From positions 461,828 through 525,827 of the forward strand of contig NZ_JAFMVC010000001.1 in the NCBI RefSeq assembly GCF_025499605.1: a stretch of 64,000 nt of DNA. The letters are read 5' to 3'. Positions 47,205 to 56,730 of the stretch are shown here, in pieces. Made by a program: the position numbers and the translations under genes. Source of the DNA: Carboxylicivirga litoralis (GTDB lineage Bacteria; Bacteroidota; Bacteroidia; Bacteroidales; Marinilabiliaceae). The notes below the pieces were generated by a model that was not told the DNA's origin, did no database searches, and saw nothing but the letters and a program-made list of their open reading frames with translations. Position 1 is the stretch's first letter, and each line of letters begins with the position of its first letter.

Positions 47205-47564
47205 TTACGACAATAATGAATGGACTCTTCGAAGTAAAAATCGCCCTTCCAGATTTTGATCATCTACACTATGACCTTCTATTTTATTTGGGTCAGACAA
47301 TTCGGCAATGCGGTCATCTAAACAGTATTCAACATCGAAAGGTGCATCCACTACTTCATAACTTTTACCGCGTAGCATCAAACGCTCTTCAATCACATCA
47401 CCCTCCACATCGATTGAAATAAGGAATGAACCTTCACCATAAATATATTCACGATACACCAGAGTTCCGGATATCTTTTCACCAGCCTGTTTTAACACAG
47501 CATAACCCATATCAAACCCTGCTTCAAACTGTTCAAAAAATTGCCACTGACCGGTTAAATTCAT
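47205..47564 (-). CDS. small hypothetical protein, probable beta-barrel/lipocalin-like fold
   Basis: 119 residues, acidic, no signal peptide. The pattern G-x-W near the N-terminus (N-L-T-G-Q-W-Q-F), then A-V-L-K-Q-A-G-E-K-I-S-G-T-L-V-Y, suggests a small antiparallel beta-barrel as in lipocalin-like domains. Family not recognised. It has its own short region between the Usp gene and the V-ATPase operon, same strand as both. Confidence 0.6.
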   Translation of the reverse strand: MNLTGQWQFFEQFEAGFDMGYAVLKQAGEKISGTLVYREYIYGEGSFLISIDVEGDVIEERLMLRGKSYEVVDAPFDVEYCLDDRIAELSDPNKIEGHSVDDQNLEGRFLLRRVHSLLS

Positions 47565-47642
47565 TCATCAAGCACTTAGTCGGAAGACTGTAGTCAATAG
47601 CGATTGATAATAGTGACTAAAGCCTTCTTTAATTCATACAAA

Positions 47643-47673
47643 AAAGAGCTGGCAAATATAGCCAACTCTTTTG
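47643..47673 (-). terminator. V-ATPase operon terminator
   Basis: 12-bp stem with one mismatch (47643-47654 with 47662-47673), 7-base loop, T-run on the minus strand; 25 bases after the subunit K stop. Confidence 0.8.
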
Positions 47674-47697
47674 ATATTTTATTATCAGGGGTTATCC

Positions 47698-48156
47698 TTA
47701 TGCGGCTGGAATGCCACCCATACCGAATACCATTGCCAAAAGTGCTACAGTTTCAATAACACCCATGGCTGCAATGTACATACCCGCTCCCTGCTTGTCG
47801 TCAACAGCTAAGTTAGAACAAGCTGCAGCACCTGCACGTCCCTGCATAATTGCTGAAGCAGCAATAGCGATACCTACGAACAAAGCAAAAATCATCTGAT
47901 TTGTATAACTATCAGGATTAAGATCAGCTCCAATTAAAGAGTTCATGAAAATCATACCATAAATCACCTGACTTAAGGGCATACCAACCATTGCCAATGC
48001 TAATGCCGGTAATTTCTTTTTGTCTTTAATTGATTGCTTCCAAAGTCCCATTGCACCCATTGCTGCAATTCCTGTTCCGATTGCTGAACCTACACCTGCG
48101 ATTCCTAAAGCGATGGCGTGACCACCAAATCCATTTACTACTGTTAATAATGTCAT
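47698..48156 (-). CDS. atpK: V-type ATPase subunit K (proteolipid rotor ring)
   Basis: 152 residues, four membrane helices as two hairpins. The ion-binding carboxylate is Glu135 (V-I-E-T-V-A-L-L). Aligned by motif to Enterococcus hirae NtpK, the Na+ ligands or their equivalents are kept: Ser62-Gln63 and Tyr66 (P-L-S-Q-V-I-Y-G) and Gln105 (I-M-Q-G-R). This points to Na+ rather than H+ coupling, which is inference from residues. Last gene of the operon, 25 bases after subunit I. Confidence 0.93.
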   Translation of the reverse strand: MTLLTVVNGFGGHAIALGIAGVGSAIGTGIAAMGAMGLWKQSIKDKKKLPALALAMVGMPLSQVIYGMIFMNSLIGADLNPDSYTNQMIFALFVGIAIAASAIMQGRAGAAACSNLAVDDKQGAGMYIAAMGVIETVALLAMVFGMGGIPAA

Positions 48157-48181
48157 TGTTTATAGTTTTATGAGATTTTAC

Positions 48182-49999
48182 TTATTTTTTTAATTTAAAT
48201 GGGTTGTATTCACTACCCGAGAATTCTACACTGGCATGCCCTGCATATTCCAACATATTCAGACGAACACCGTGCACCAATACCGCCATAGCGGCTAATG
48301 TCATATTTAAAGCGTGACCAAGCACCAAAACCAACACAGCACCTACTCCTGATGCAATGGTTGTGATACCCTCTCCAATGGCCATGTCGTTAAAACTACT
48401 GGCCATTAACACCGTTGACAATCCAACAGCATACAAACGAATGTATGAGATGACGTCGGAAAAACCATTAATAACGTTTAAAGGAAGGTTCCCCAAAGAG
48501 GATAACATACCTTTAAATAATGGCTGTCCCGGGCTTGAGAATAAAGCCACCAATACGGCACCTCCAATAAATAGCCACGGCATATATTCAGGAGCCTCAA
48601 TTCCTAAAACCATTTTATTTACCAGGAAGTACAATCCCCATACAATAGAAACCCAACCGAGCTGAGCGACAGGGATGACACTGTTGATGTACTTCCATCC
48701 TTTTTGAAGGTGACCAATGGTCAGGTGCACTGCTCCAATCAGGAACATAAACTGCTGAATCTTCAGGTTATCTCCTCCAAAACTAGCCAGTTGCTGCACT
48801 TGCAATTGCTTCAAAAACGGAATATTGGCAATGGTCTCAGCACCAAAATAGGTCCCGGTCAACACACCCCATACCATTACAGACACAGATAACGTGTAAA
48901 ACAAACCAAACTCAATCTTCTTAACAAAACCTGTTTTCCAATGAGCAAAAAGAGTCAGCGCAAAAAAGATAAGACCGTAGCCGGCATCTCCCACCAATAT
49001 ACCAGTGAAAAATGTAAAGAAGACCAAAAATACTTTGGACACATCTATTTCGTCATATCCCGGAACTAAGCCCATAAAGTTCATGACTGGTTTAATCTTA
49101 TGCGTCCATTTTGGATTCTTAAGTAATGTTGGCACCAAATCATATTCGTCATGGCGTGGTTCTCTGACCACATACCCCCAACCATTTTGTTCGGCTACAT
49201 CCGTAACATTACTTACCTTATCCTCTGGGATAAACCCTTCCCAGCAACGCACTCTATCATGATAAGCTATACCTCCATACTGAACAGTGCGAATTGTTAA
49301 GCGGCGGTTTCGCTCCTCCAAAGCATCAATCAAAACGTTTTTCTGAGCACTTAATTGAAGTAATAACTGCTGACCGTTGGCCAACTCAGTATTCTTTTCA
49401 CTTAAGGCGAGCTCCACTTCTTGTTTTGAAACACCGGGTAATTCTATCGGATGATAGTTTAATGTAGCATCCTTATCTTCGCTGATAAGTACCACCTGAC
49501 TATGTCCATTAGATTGAGCTACAACTTCTACATTATCTTGATTACGAAGATTTTTCAAGTCCTTATCAGGCACTTCGTAAAGCTTTAGGTAGACGCCACT
49601 TTCATTAATTGCCCGGATAGCTTCTAACGAAACATTACCCCAGCACTCATACCACTGCTGAGCCTTATTAAGTTCTGCTACCTGCTTTTTAAGTTCGCTT
49701 GTTATTGTGTCAGCTTCAATCACTTTTTGCAATAAAGCCACCTCTCCACGCTCTTCTTTGCTATAATCCGGGACTTCAATTGAGGAAACTGATTCAGCTC
49801 CATCACATTCATCCAATATAGCAATAGCCTTCTCCAACTCACCGATACGCTTTTGAACACGCTCTATCGACTCATCCTTAGCCGGCTGAAAAGGTGAAAT
49901 ATGCATTAAGCCCAAATTGCCCAAAACCGTCAAATCCTCATCCATATCATTGGTAGGATTGGCCATAAAGAGCAATAGCTTTTTCATTTTTATAATCAT
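48182..49999 (-). CDS. atpI: V-type ATPase subunit I (membrane stator, a-subunit)
   Basis: 605 residues. A soluble N-terminal half (about 1-310) with long helices is followed by about seven membrane segments from F-F-T-F-F-T-G-I-L-V-G-D-A-G-Y-G onward; the conserved Arg of the ion channel lies in S-Y-I-R-L-Y-A-V-G-L-S. It forms the half-channels next to the K ring. Its ATG overlaps the subunit D stop (ATGA). Slightly short compared with archaeal homologues. Confidence 0.93.
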   Translation of the reverse strand: MIIKMKKLLLFMANPTNDMDEDLTVLGNLGLMHISPFQPAKDESIERVQKRIGELEKAIAILDECDGAESVSSIEVPDYSKEERGEVALLQKVIEADTITSELKKQVAELNKAQQWYECWGNVSLEAIRAINESGVYLKLYEVPDKDLKNLRNQDNVEVVAQSNGHSQVVLISEDKDATLNYHPIELPGVSKQEVELALSEKNTELANGQQLLLQLSAQKNVLIDALEERNRRLTIRTVQYGGIAYHDRVRCWEGFIPEDKVSNVTDVAEQNGWGYVVREPRHDEYDLVPTLLKNPKWTHKIKPVMNFMGLVPGYDEIDVSKVFLVFFTFFTGILVGDAGYGLIFFALTLFAHWKTGFVKKIEFGLFYTLSVSVMVWGVLTGTYFGAETIANIPFLKQLQVQQLASFGGDNLKIQQFMFLIGAVHLTIGHLQKGWKYINSVIPVAQLGWVSIVWGLYFLVNKMVLGIEAPEYMPWLFIGGAVLVALFSSPGQPLFKGMLSSLGNLPLNVINGFSDVISYIRLYAVGLSTVLMASSFNDMAIGEGITTIASGVGAVLVLVLGHALNMTLAAMAVLVHGVRLNMLEYAGHASVEFSGSEYNPFKLKK

Positions 50000-50604
50000 A
50001 CCATCGCTCCTTCCCTTTGACTGGTTTTAACAACTTTGGCCGTTGCAATCGTCAGACGTTCATCATCTTGCAGTTTCTGGCCAATTTTTCGAATTGCTAT
50101 TTTCGCATTTGGAATACGACGATTTTCAAACAACTTAATTCGGGCACGAACATCTAACAGCTCTTCTTCAAGTAAACGAATCTGCTCTTCCAAACAGTCT
50201 ATTTCAGCCATCAGCTGTAATTGTTCCTTCATAAGTTCAATAGCATCGTCAACCCACAATGGTGTATCATCTTGAATAGGTTCAACGTTGAAATCAACAC
50301 TTTCGTATTGATAAACACGTACACCAGCCACATCAATAGGCTTTGTTATCACTTCATTGACAGCAATATAAGATGCAATATCTACATGCACATCACTCAT
50401 TACCGCTACCCATGGTTCTGCCTTTCGATTATTTCGATCAATCACCTGACGAATTTCATCAATCCGTTCAGTAATGGTGTTAATTGTTGACATCAAAGAT
50501 TTCTCCATGGCTTCGAACAAAGGCAGCATACGTAACGACACCTTCAGAATTTTCTTCTGACGGGCACGCTCTGTTTTTGTGTATTTAATTTTTACTCCTG
50601 CCAT
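49996..50604 (-). CDS. atpD: V-type ATPase subunit D (central stalk)
   Basis: 202 residues, mostly two long helices (residues about 10-70 and 135-195) around a short beta region, as in the rotor axle. The start G-V-K-I-K-Y-T-K-T-E-R-A-R-Q-K-K and the central L-S-M-type region fit the family. It transmits rotation from A3B3 to the K ring. Overlaps both neighbours by 1 and 4 bases. Confidence 0.9.
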   Translation of the reverse strand: MAGVKIKYTKTERARQKKILKVSLRMLPLFEAMEKSLMSTINTITERIDEIRQVIDRNNRKAEPWVAVMSDVHVDIASYIAVNEVITKPIDVAGVRVYQYESVDFNVEPIQDDTPLWVDDAIELMKEQLQLMAEIDCLEEQIRLLEEELLDVRARIKLFENRRIPNAKIAIRKIGQKLQDDERLTIATAKVVKTSQREGAMV

Positions 50605-51107
50605 TATTCCTCCTTCTTTTTAGGCGGGTTCACAACAGACGCCAATACCTGAGAGCCACGTTCATTATCAAAAGAGTTTAAACGATTTAAAATTTGCAAA
50701 CGCAATTTATAAACCATAATCTCAGTTAATGTAAACGCTTCGCCCGCCACAATGGAGTCAAGTTCTTCCCACTGCCAACGCATTATTAGCTTTTCGCGTT
50801 CTAATGGGTTAGCATGAACAACTGTTACTGGGAAACGCGTTAAACCGGGTGTGCGCCTTTGAGCTTTAGCTGCTCTGAGTTCCGCCATGTCTTCTTTCAT
50901 CTCATCCAACATAACGGCAATTCTTTTAAGACTCACCTTCCCTTCTGAATCGGTTGCCTGGTAAATATCAACCGGTTCAAGTTTTTTAAAGTGCTTTGCC
51001 GACAATTGACTTTTGGCATCGGCGGTAAACTCCTCCATGCTTATGGGGGGCACCTGACCAAACTTCAACGAGGGCAAACTACACATTAAATAAACCAAGT
51101 TCGACAT
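50604..51107 (-). CDS. DUF2764 protein, probable V-ATPase subunit C equivalent
   Basis: 167 residues with N-terminus V-Y-L-M-C-S-L-P-S-L, which resembles DUF2764 proteins encoded in V-ATPase operons of Bacteroidota, Chlamydiae and spirochaetes, where they occupy the place of subunit C. It appears shorter than typical members. The rest is helical and charged. Role as the collar between D and the K ring is inferred from position: 2 bases after E, overlapping D by one base. Confidence 0.72.
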   Translation of the reverse strand: MSNLVYLMCSLPSLKFGQVPPISMEEFTADAKSQLSAKHFKKLEPVDIYQATDSEGKVSLKRIAVMLDEMKEDMAELRAAKAQRRTPGLTRFPVTVVHANPLEREKLIMRWQWEELDSIVAGEAFTLTEIMVYKLRLQILNRLNSFDNERGSQVLASVVNPPKKKEE

Positions 51108-51109
51108 GC

Positions 51110-51724
51110 TTAAGCCTCCTGGTTTTGGGTTATGCGCTCAACCAAATCTTTATTTAAAAGGGCAAACATGGCCTGTTGTATATCACTATCGCTCAATACA
51201 AACTGCACACCGCTGCTCTCTTTTGACTGCACTACAATCTTAGCTGCATTATTGACTAATGGCTTTAGCTCCACTTCTTCATTTAAGCCAGCTTTAGATA
51301 TAAAGGCCTCCATTGCTTTTAAGGTCTCAGCTGGTACAGATACAGCTTTCTGGCCTTCGATTGAAGCAACAACCGCCTTGGTTAACTCCTGCAGATACTG
51401 TTCTTGGGTAAATAAACTTTCGCTTAAACCTCCAAAGATGGACTCCATGTATTTAAGAACGGCCACTTTGGTTGCCTCAATCATATCCCGAGAAGCCTGC
51501 TTTAAAGCCATCTGTGCATTGTTTTCTACCTGCTCAGCTTTAGTGTTAGCCTCATCTATAATAGTCTTCTTTTGAGCTTCAGCCTCTGCGATAATGGCCT
51601 CAGCTTGTTTCTTAGCTTCTTCAATAATGCGTTGCTTTTCAGCCTCTCCTGCATCAATGCCTTGCTCCTTAAGCTTCGAAACTATTGTTTCCAGGTTTTC
51701 TTTATTATCGTGCATTTCGTTCAT
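51110..51724 (-). CDS. atpE: V-type ATPase subunit E (peripheral stalk)
   Basis: 204 residues: an N-terminal Ala/Glu/Lys-rich coiled coil (about 25-110, A-E-A-I-I-A-E-A-E-A-Q-K-K) and a globular C-terminal domain, as in NtpE. ATGs at 51724 and 51715 are both possible. It holds the catalytic head to subunit I. No separate G-type partner for the stalk is encoded in the operon. Confidence 0.88.
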   Translation of the reverse strand: MNEMHDNKENLETIVSKLKEQGIDAGEAEKQRIIEEAKKQAEAIIAEAEAQKKTIIDEANTKAEQVENNAQMALKQASRDMIEATKVAVLKYMESIFGGLSESLFTQEQYLQELTKAVVASIEGQKAVSVPAETLKAMEAFISKAGLNEEVELKPLVNNAAKIVVQSKESSGVQFVLSDSDIQQAMFALLNKDLVERITQNQEA

Positions 51725-51744
51725 TTTTTTTAATAGATAACCGA

Positions 51745-53055
51745 TTAATTCTTATCCCAATATTCTTCAATCAGTTTTTTACTGAGGCCTGTTTCTGTAG
51801 GATCGAAATGGCGCTTAAGAATAGCCCAACATTTATCTAAGGCTGCTTCCAGCTCAATTGGTTCACCGAATGGTTCTTCAACATTTTGGATAAAGTCGGT
51901 ACGATAACGTAATAGTTTTTGCGAATATGGGTCATTGGCAGCTCCTACTTCTGATGCCTCTTGTGCTTTTTCGGCATCCGCTAATAATGAAGCCATGGCA
52001 GTCATGATAGCACGGTGGTCGCTACGTGTTTTGCCGTTTACACCTTGCTTCAAACGTGATAACGAACGCGCTAATTTCAGCTTACCATTCTCTAAGAAGA
52101 ACTGTCCCTCTGTAATATAACCTGTGTTATCAGGTACTGGATCTTCCAACGATTCCAAAGTTGTGGCACCAATAATGGTGATGGAGCCCGCGCCTTCAAT
52201 ATCAGCAGCCACCTCGTAGCGTTTGGCTAACTCAGAATATAAAGAACCTGGATAGCCTTGAAGTGAAGGAATCATATCCTGGTAGTTGGCAACATTACGT
52301 AAAATATTGGACCAGTTAGTCATATCAGTTAAGAGTACCAAAACATCTTTTCCCTGATCACCAAACTCACGTGCCACACTTAAGGCCACATCTGGCAACA
52401 TTAAACCTTTAATCTGTGAATCACCAGCCAGGTGAGTAAACATGATGGTCTTATCAATATTACCCGATTGAGACAACTGGTCTTTAAAATACTGATACTC
52501 ATCAAACTTCAATCCAATACCGGCGAAGATAATCACATCTGCCTGAGCCCCTTGAGCAATCTGTGACAATAAGCGGTTATAAGGCTCTGTTGGGCCAGCA
52601 AAAATTGGAATCTTCTGCGATTTCACCAATGTATTAAATACGTCAATCATTGGAATACCTGTCCATAAAGCTTGCTTAGGTACGTTACGCACTGTTGGAT
52701 TTAGCGTATCCAGACGCGTTGACACTTCTTTCTCGAAGATCACCTCTGGTCCACCATCGGCAACTTCTCCAGAACCATCAAAGCTACGTCCTAACATCTT
52801 GTTAGAAAAACCTGCCGTTAATGGCACTTCGTGCATGCGAATTTTAGTTCGCGTGCTTAATCCTGCAGTACCATTAAACACCTGAAAACGTGTTGCATCC
52901 TCAGTAATATTAATGGCTTTAGCAAACGATAAGCTCTGACCCGAGTCAGCTTCTAACAATTCAACTACGTGATTGAGTGCTACTCCAGGATTGCCCTCTA
53001 CAGAGATAAGAGCTTTACCTACTTCGCTAATTTTATTTATCTCTTTTCTTATCAT
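51745..53055 (-). CDS. atpB: V-type ATPase subunit B (non-catalytic)
   Basis: 436 residues. The chain follows the ATP-synthase beta-like fold without an intact P-loop (I-F-A-G-P-T-E-P-Y-N in its place), with Y-P-G-S-L-Y-S-E-L-A-K-R-Y-E near the A/B interface. It forms the A3B3 head with subunit A. Its ATG overlaps the subunit A stop by 4 bases, giving coupled translation at matched amount. Confidence 0.95.
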   Translation of the reverse strand: MIRKEINKISEVGKALISVEGNPGVALNHVVELLEADSGQSLSFAKAINITEDATRFQVFNGTAGLSTRTKIRMHEVPLTAGFSNKMLGRSFDGSGEVADGGPEVIFEKEVSTRLDTLNPTVRNVPKQALWTGIPMIDVFNTLVKSQKIPIFAGPTEPYNRLLSQIAQGAQADVIIFAGIGLKFDEYQYFKDQLSQSGNIDKTIMFTHLAGDSQIKGLMLPDVALSVAREFGDQGKDVLVLLTDMTNWSNILRNVANYQDMIPSLQGYPGSLYSELAKRYEVAADIEGAGSITIIGATTLESLEDPVPDNTGYITEGQFFLENGKLKLARSLSRLKQGVNGKTRSDHRAIMTAMASLLADAEKAQEASEVGAANDPYSQKLLRYRTDFIQNVEEPFGEPIELEAALDKCWAILKRHFDPTETGLSKKLIEEYWDKN

Positions 53056-54827
53056 ACGGCGTATTCCTCCTGTAAAATAAATTTGGCAACTGCATTTGGT
53101 AACTGAGCTAATTGCTCTTCAGTAGTAGCCGAATAATTCCAATCTTTCCACCACTGGCGCAGCTCATCAAACTTGCTTTTGATCATCTCTTTTAATTGCT
53201 CATCATCCATGTTAGCAGCCTCAAATGCTATTTCGCTATCAATTAAGTTCTGCACGGCTTCATTGATGACATCCAAACGCTCAGGTCGCGTACAAGCATC
53301 TATCTTATCAAAGGCATCTTGCTGCATCACACAGAAATCAATGGTCAAACCTTTTTGAAACTGCACATAATTAGATACCGGTACTTTTTTCAAACCAATG
53401 GTACTAATTGTTTGATCGATATCATTGGCGTTATTTAAGGTCTGAATCATCTTTTGACGATCTTTCCATGATACAAAGCCATCGTAAACAGATGTTGTAT
53501 ATACTAAAGGATCGATAGCTGGATATTTTTTCGCATCGGCACGGTCCTGAGATAATCCCCAGAAACCACCAGTTGCATCCATTGTGGCTTGTGTTACCGG
53601 CTCCTGGAAGTTACCACCAGCAGGAGATACTGTACCAATAAAGGTTAGAGAACCTCCAGTACCTAGGTCTTCGCCAGCACGTTGGTACATACCTTTAATC
53701 TGATCCGGAATATCCATTGGGAAGGCCTCCGGTCCAGGAATATCACCCTGACGACCACTACGCTCGCGTAATGCCTGTGCCCAACGCGAAGTTGAATCCG
53801 CTAGCAGCACTACTTTTTTACCTTGGTAACGGTAATATTCACCTACTGTTAAAGCAATAAACACTGAAGCCTCACGAGCCGCCACCGGCATTGAACTGGT
53901 ATTACCGAAAATACACATACGCTTCATCAACGATTCACCGGTTGTTGGATCTTCTAACTCAGCAAATTCTTTAAACACCTCAACTGCTTCACCAGCACGC
54001 TCACCACACGCAGCCATAATCATAATATCCGCCACAGCATATTTACAAAGTGAGTGTTGTAATACAGTTTTACCGGCACCAAAAGGCCCTGGGTTACCAA
54101 CAGTACCACCGTAACCAACAGGGGCTAACAAATCAATAACACGCGTTCCCGTAGAGATGGGCTTACTTGGAATAGCTCGTTCTTTAAATGGAATTGGTTT
54201 TTTTACCGCTTGTCGGAATGCCAACTTAAGCTCGTGTTTTACACCTAACTCATCTACCACAACAGCAACTTGTTGTGTAATATTAACTGAGCTTTTTTCA
54301 ATAACACTTTCAACTTTGCAAGTCCCAAAACTAAATGGCACTAATATTTTATGATCCACCTTGCCTTCAGGTACAGAACCAATCACATCACCGCCGGCAA
54401 CCGAATCACCAACTTTTACACTAGGCGTGAAATCCCATAAGGCTTCCTCGTCCAAAGATGGAGCATTCATTCCTGGTTTTAAGTAAGCATCTTCTTCACT
54501 TAATTTATACAATGGATTTTGAAGACCATCCCATACACTTGTTAAAAGCCCAGGCCCCAATAATACAGATAAAGGAGTACCTTTAAATACTACTTCATCA
54601 CCAATTTTAGCTCCTGTCAAGTCTTCAAAAACCTGCATTTCTACAATACCTGCATCAGCATTTTTTGGATCAGGTATAATCTGCAAAACCTCCGCCTGGA
54701 GGAATTTCCCATCTACGGAAATCTCAGCAGTTTCCCCCATTATTACATCATCAAAGAATCGGGCTTTCACCAACGAATCCTGGATGGAAATAAGGTTCCC
54801 TGTCCTCTTTTTATTGATATCGTTCAT
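53052..54827 (-). CDS. atpA: V-type ATPase subunit A (catalytic)
   Basis: 591 residues. The P-loop G247-P-F-G-A-G-K-T254 is the V-type form, followed by A-C-G-E-R-A-G-E-A-V-E and the bulge (non-homologous) region at about 110-200. D-S-T-S-R-W-A-Q-A-L-R-E-R-S-G-R is the ATP-synthase alpha/beta signature. First gene of the operon A-B-E-DUF2764-D-I-K. In an anaerobe it may work as an ion pump or as a synthase. Confidence 0.96.
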   Translation of the reverse strand: MNDINKKRTGNLISIQDSLVKARFFDDVIMGETAEISVDGKFLQAEVLQIIPDPKNADAGIVEMQVFEDLTGAKIGDEVVFKGTPLSVLLGPGLLTSVWDGLQNPLYKLSEEDAYLKPGMNAPSLDEEALWDFTPSVKVGDSVAGGDVIGSVPEGKVDHKILVPFSFGTCKVESVIEKSSVNITQQVAVVVDELGVKHELKLAFRQAVKKPIPFKERAIPSKPISTGTRVIDLLAPVGYGGTVGNPGPFGAGKTVLQHSLCKYAVADIMIMAACGERAGEAVEVFKEFAELEDPTTGESLMKRMCIFGNTSSMPVAAREASVFIALTVGEYYRYQGKKVVLLADSTSRWAQALRERSGRQGDIPGPEAFPMDIPDQIKGMYQRAGEDLGTGGSLTFIGTVSPAGGNFQEPVTQATMDATGGFWGLSQDRADAKKYPAIDPLVYTTSVYDGFVSWKDRQKMIQTLNNANDIDQTISTIGLKKVPVSNYVQFQKGLTIDFCVMQQDAFDKIDACTRPERLDVINEAVQNLIDSEIAFEAANMDDEQLKEMIKSKFDELRQWWKDWNYSATTEEQLAQLPNAVAKFILQEEYAV

Positions 54828-55264
54828 AATTTATATTTTAAAGCCAGCTGGTTTCTCCAACTAACTCCCCATTACTAATTTGAAAACACATACAATTTAG
54901 GCATGTTATTTACTGGAATACTATTAATTAACATTCTTCTGGAAATCAAATATAAGTTTTTTTGACACTCATCCCACATTAATTTAGAAGGATTATAAAG
55001 AGCTAAATGATGATAGTTAAAAGGTAAAACGAATGTATATAAATAATCATTCAAATGGAAGTAATAATGAATGAACGCTATCAATTTTCGAATAAAATAA
55101 CATAAATAAGTTACGAATGTGAAAAGATGATTTTTGATACATTAGGAGCTGTTTATCTTTTATTTTTAAATAAGTAAACTGAGGCAAAAAAATAAAATCA
55201 AGTCAGTAAATTCTCTCCGTTCTATGAATTTAAAAAAAGCAGCATAACCATTATGGCACAAAAA
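54828..55264. other. AT-rich intergenic region upstream of the V-ATPase operon
   Basis: About 440 bases without a credible gene. The operon promoter should be in the left part, but no clear -7 box was found. A 69-codon open frame at 54875-55084 (minus) has no recognisable features and is not annotated. Confidence 0.6.
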
Positions 55265-55289
55265 AAGCCGTCCCACCACAGGACGGCTT
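55265..55289 (-). terminator. terminator of the PLP lyase gene
   Basis: 9-bp perfect stem AAGCCGTCC/GGACGGCTT (55265-55273, 55281-55289), 7-base loop, long T-run on the minus strand. Confidence 0.88.
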
Positions 55290-55329
55290 AGCAAAACATT
55301 AACCATAAAAACCAAATTCAAGCCAAATG

Positions 55330-56604
55330 CTAGCAGATGGCCGAACTTCGCGCCTTCTTAACCACTTGGAAGGCGTTTTCTATCTGTTCTATCAAATCCT
55401 GTGGATTCTCAAGCCCAATACTTAATCTAACTAGTGACGGCGAAATACCTAATTTCGCTCTGTCTTCCGGAGACACATCAACATGTGTCATTGTAGCCGG
55501 ATGCTGAGCTAAGCTCTCTGTCGAACCAAGGCTCACAGCTAATTTAAACAATTTTAGATTGTTAAGGAATAAAAACGCTTCTTTTTCTCCCCCAACAATA
55601 TCAAACGCAATCATCGAACCTGTTGATAGGCATTGACGATCAAAAATATCTTTTAACTCCGGCTCATCATCCAATAATCCAAGATAGTGAATTTTGTCTA
55701 CCATCGGATGATCTTTCAGGTAATCTACTATAATTCGTGCACTCCGGGCTTGTTCTTCCATGCGCACTTTTATTGTTTCCAGGCTTCGTTGTAATAACCA
55801 GCTCGAATTTGGATCAAGCTGACTACCAAAGAAGGTTCTCATACCTTTTATTTGTCCAATTAAGGCAGACGGCCCAGTCACTGCTCCTGCAATAACATCA
55901 CTGTGTCCGCCAATAAATTTAGTCGCCGAATAAATCACTATATCGGCACCAAACTGCATTGGATGCTGAAAAACAGGTCCTAAGAATGTATTATCAACTG
56001 CAAAAATGCATTTCTTTTCTTCTGTGCTAAAATACTTCGCGACACGCGACACCATCTCCATGTCAATAATAGAGTTGGTAGGATTACCAGGTGTTTCTAC
56101 ATAAACCATTGAGGGTTTACGTCCTGGAAAAGCTTTTTCAACGCGCTCAATAATCACATCTTCACCTTCGCCTTTTACAAACGTTACAACATCAATATTG
56201 AACTCAGGCAATACATGGTTAAAGAAGTGATCGGTGCCGCCGTAAACCGGTCCGGAATACAATAAAACATCTCCTGGTTTTACAAATGAAAATACAGTCG
56301 TGGAAATTGCTCCCATACCGCTTGAAAAAAATGCTGCTGCATCCGTCTCATCCCAAAGTGCTAAACGTTTCTCCAGAATATCCATATTCGGATGGTTCAA
56401 ACGAGAATAAATCATTCCCATCTCCTCGCCTTCTTCCTTCTCTCTCAAACCATAGGCTAATTCAAAGAAAGCCTTGCCCTCTTCTGCTGAATTAAAGCAG
56501 TAGGTAGAAGTTTGATAGATAGGGCTTTTCACGGCTCCTTGATGTGCATGTGCATCATAAGCATGTGACATCATCAAACTTTCTGGTTTCATCTTCTTAT
56601 CCAT
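55330..56604 (-). CDS. Cys/Met-metabolism PLP enzyme, methionine gamma-lyase type
   Basis: 424 residues from the ATG at 56604; the longer frame starts at a TTG that lies inside a -7 promoter box, so it is excluded. The fold-type I motifs include Y-S-R-L-N-H-P-N, S-G-M-G-A-I-S and the PLP lysine in I-V-I-Y-S-A-T-K-F-I-G-G-H-S-D. The extra insert E-E-G-E-E-M-G-M-I-Y is typical of a Bacteroidota subgroup often annotated methionine gamma-lyase. It would cleave methionine or a related sulfur amino acid. Divergent from an Lrp/AsnC regulator. Exact reaction (lyase versus synthase) uncertain. Confidence 0.85.
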   Translation of the reverse strand: MDKKMKPESLMMSHAYDAHAHQGAVKSPIYQTSTYCFNSAEEGKAFFELAYGLREKEEGEEMGMIYSRLNHPNMDILEKRLALWDETDAAAFFSSGMGAISTTVFSFVKPGDVLLYSGPVYGGTDHFFNHVLPEFNIDVVTFVKGEGEDVIIERVEKAFPGRKPSMVYVETPGNPTNSIIDMEMVSRVAKYFSTEEKKCIFAVDNTFLGPVFQHPMQFGADIVIYSATKFIGGHSDVIAGAVTGPSALIGQIKGMRTFFGSQLDPNSSWLLQRSLETIKVRMEEQARSARIIVDYLKDHPMVDKIHYLGLLDDEPELKDIFDRQCLSTGSMIAFDIVGGEKEAFLFLNNLKLFKLAVSLGSTESLAQHPATMTHVDVSPEDRAKLGISPSLVRLSIGLENPQDLIEQIENAFQVVKKARSSAIC

Positions 56605-56622
56605 CGTCGAAATATTTTTTAA

Positions 56623-56630
56623 CAAATTTA
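56623..56630 (-). promoter_or_regulatory. -7 box of the PLP lyase promoter
   Basis: TAAATTTG on the minus strand, full consensus match, 18 bases before the ATG at 56604; it decides the start choice. Confidence 0.6.
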
Positions 56631-56639
56631 GCTATATGC

Positions 56640-56715
56640 AGTTATTTTAACTACATATATTAACTATATTGGCATTTCATTCTATTATATTTGTTTATTG
56701 AAGATTTTTTAACTA
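56640..56715. promoter_or_regulatory. repeated TTAACTA motifs, candidate Lrp/AsnC operator
   Basis: TTAACTA occurs at 56647-56653, 56660-56666 and 56709-56715, and the first copy forms a perfect dyad AGTTA-TTT-TAACT at 56640-56652. All lie between or beside the two divergent promoters, fitting autoregulation plus control of the lyase. Confidence 0.5.
56686..56693 (+). promoter_or_regulatory. -7 box of the Lrp/AsnC gene
   Basis: TATATTTG, full consensus match, 38 bases before the ATG at 56731. Confidence 0.6.
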
Positions 56716-56730
56716 TTTAATCATAAAAAA

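Noticed and set aside
54875..55084. 69-codon minus-strand open frame upstream of the V-ATPase operon
   Set aside because: AT-rich, aromatic/His-rich composition without domain, signal or ribosome-site support, in a region that must hold the operon promoter.
56605..56625. Longer PLP lyase start at a TTG (56625)
   Set aside because: The TTG lies inside the TAAATTTG promoter box, so it would not be transcribed.
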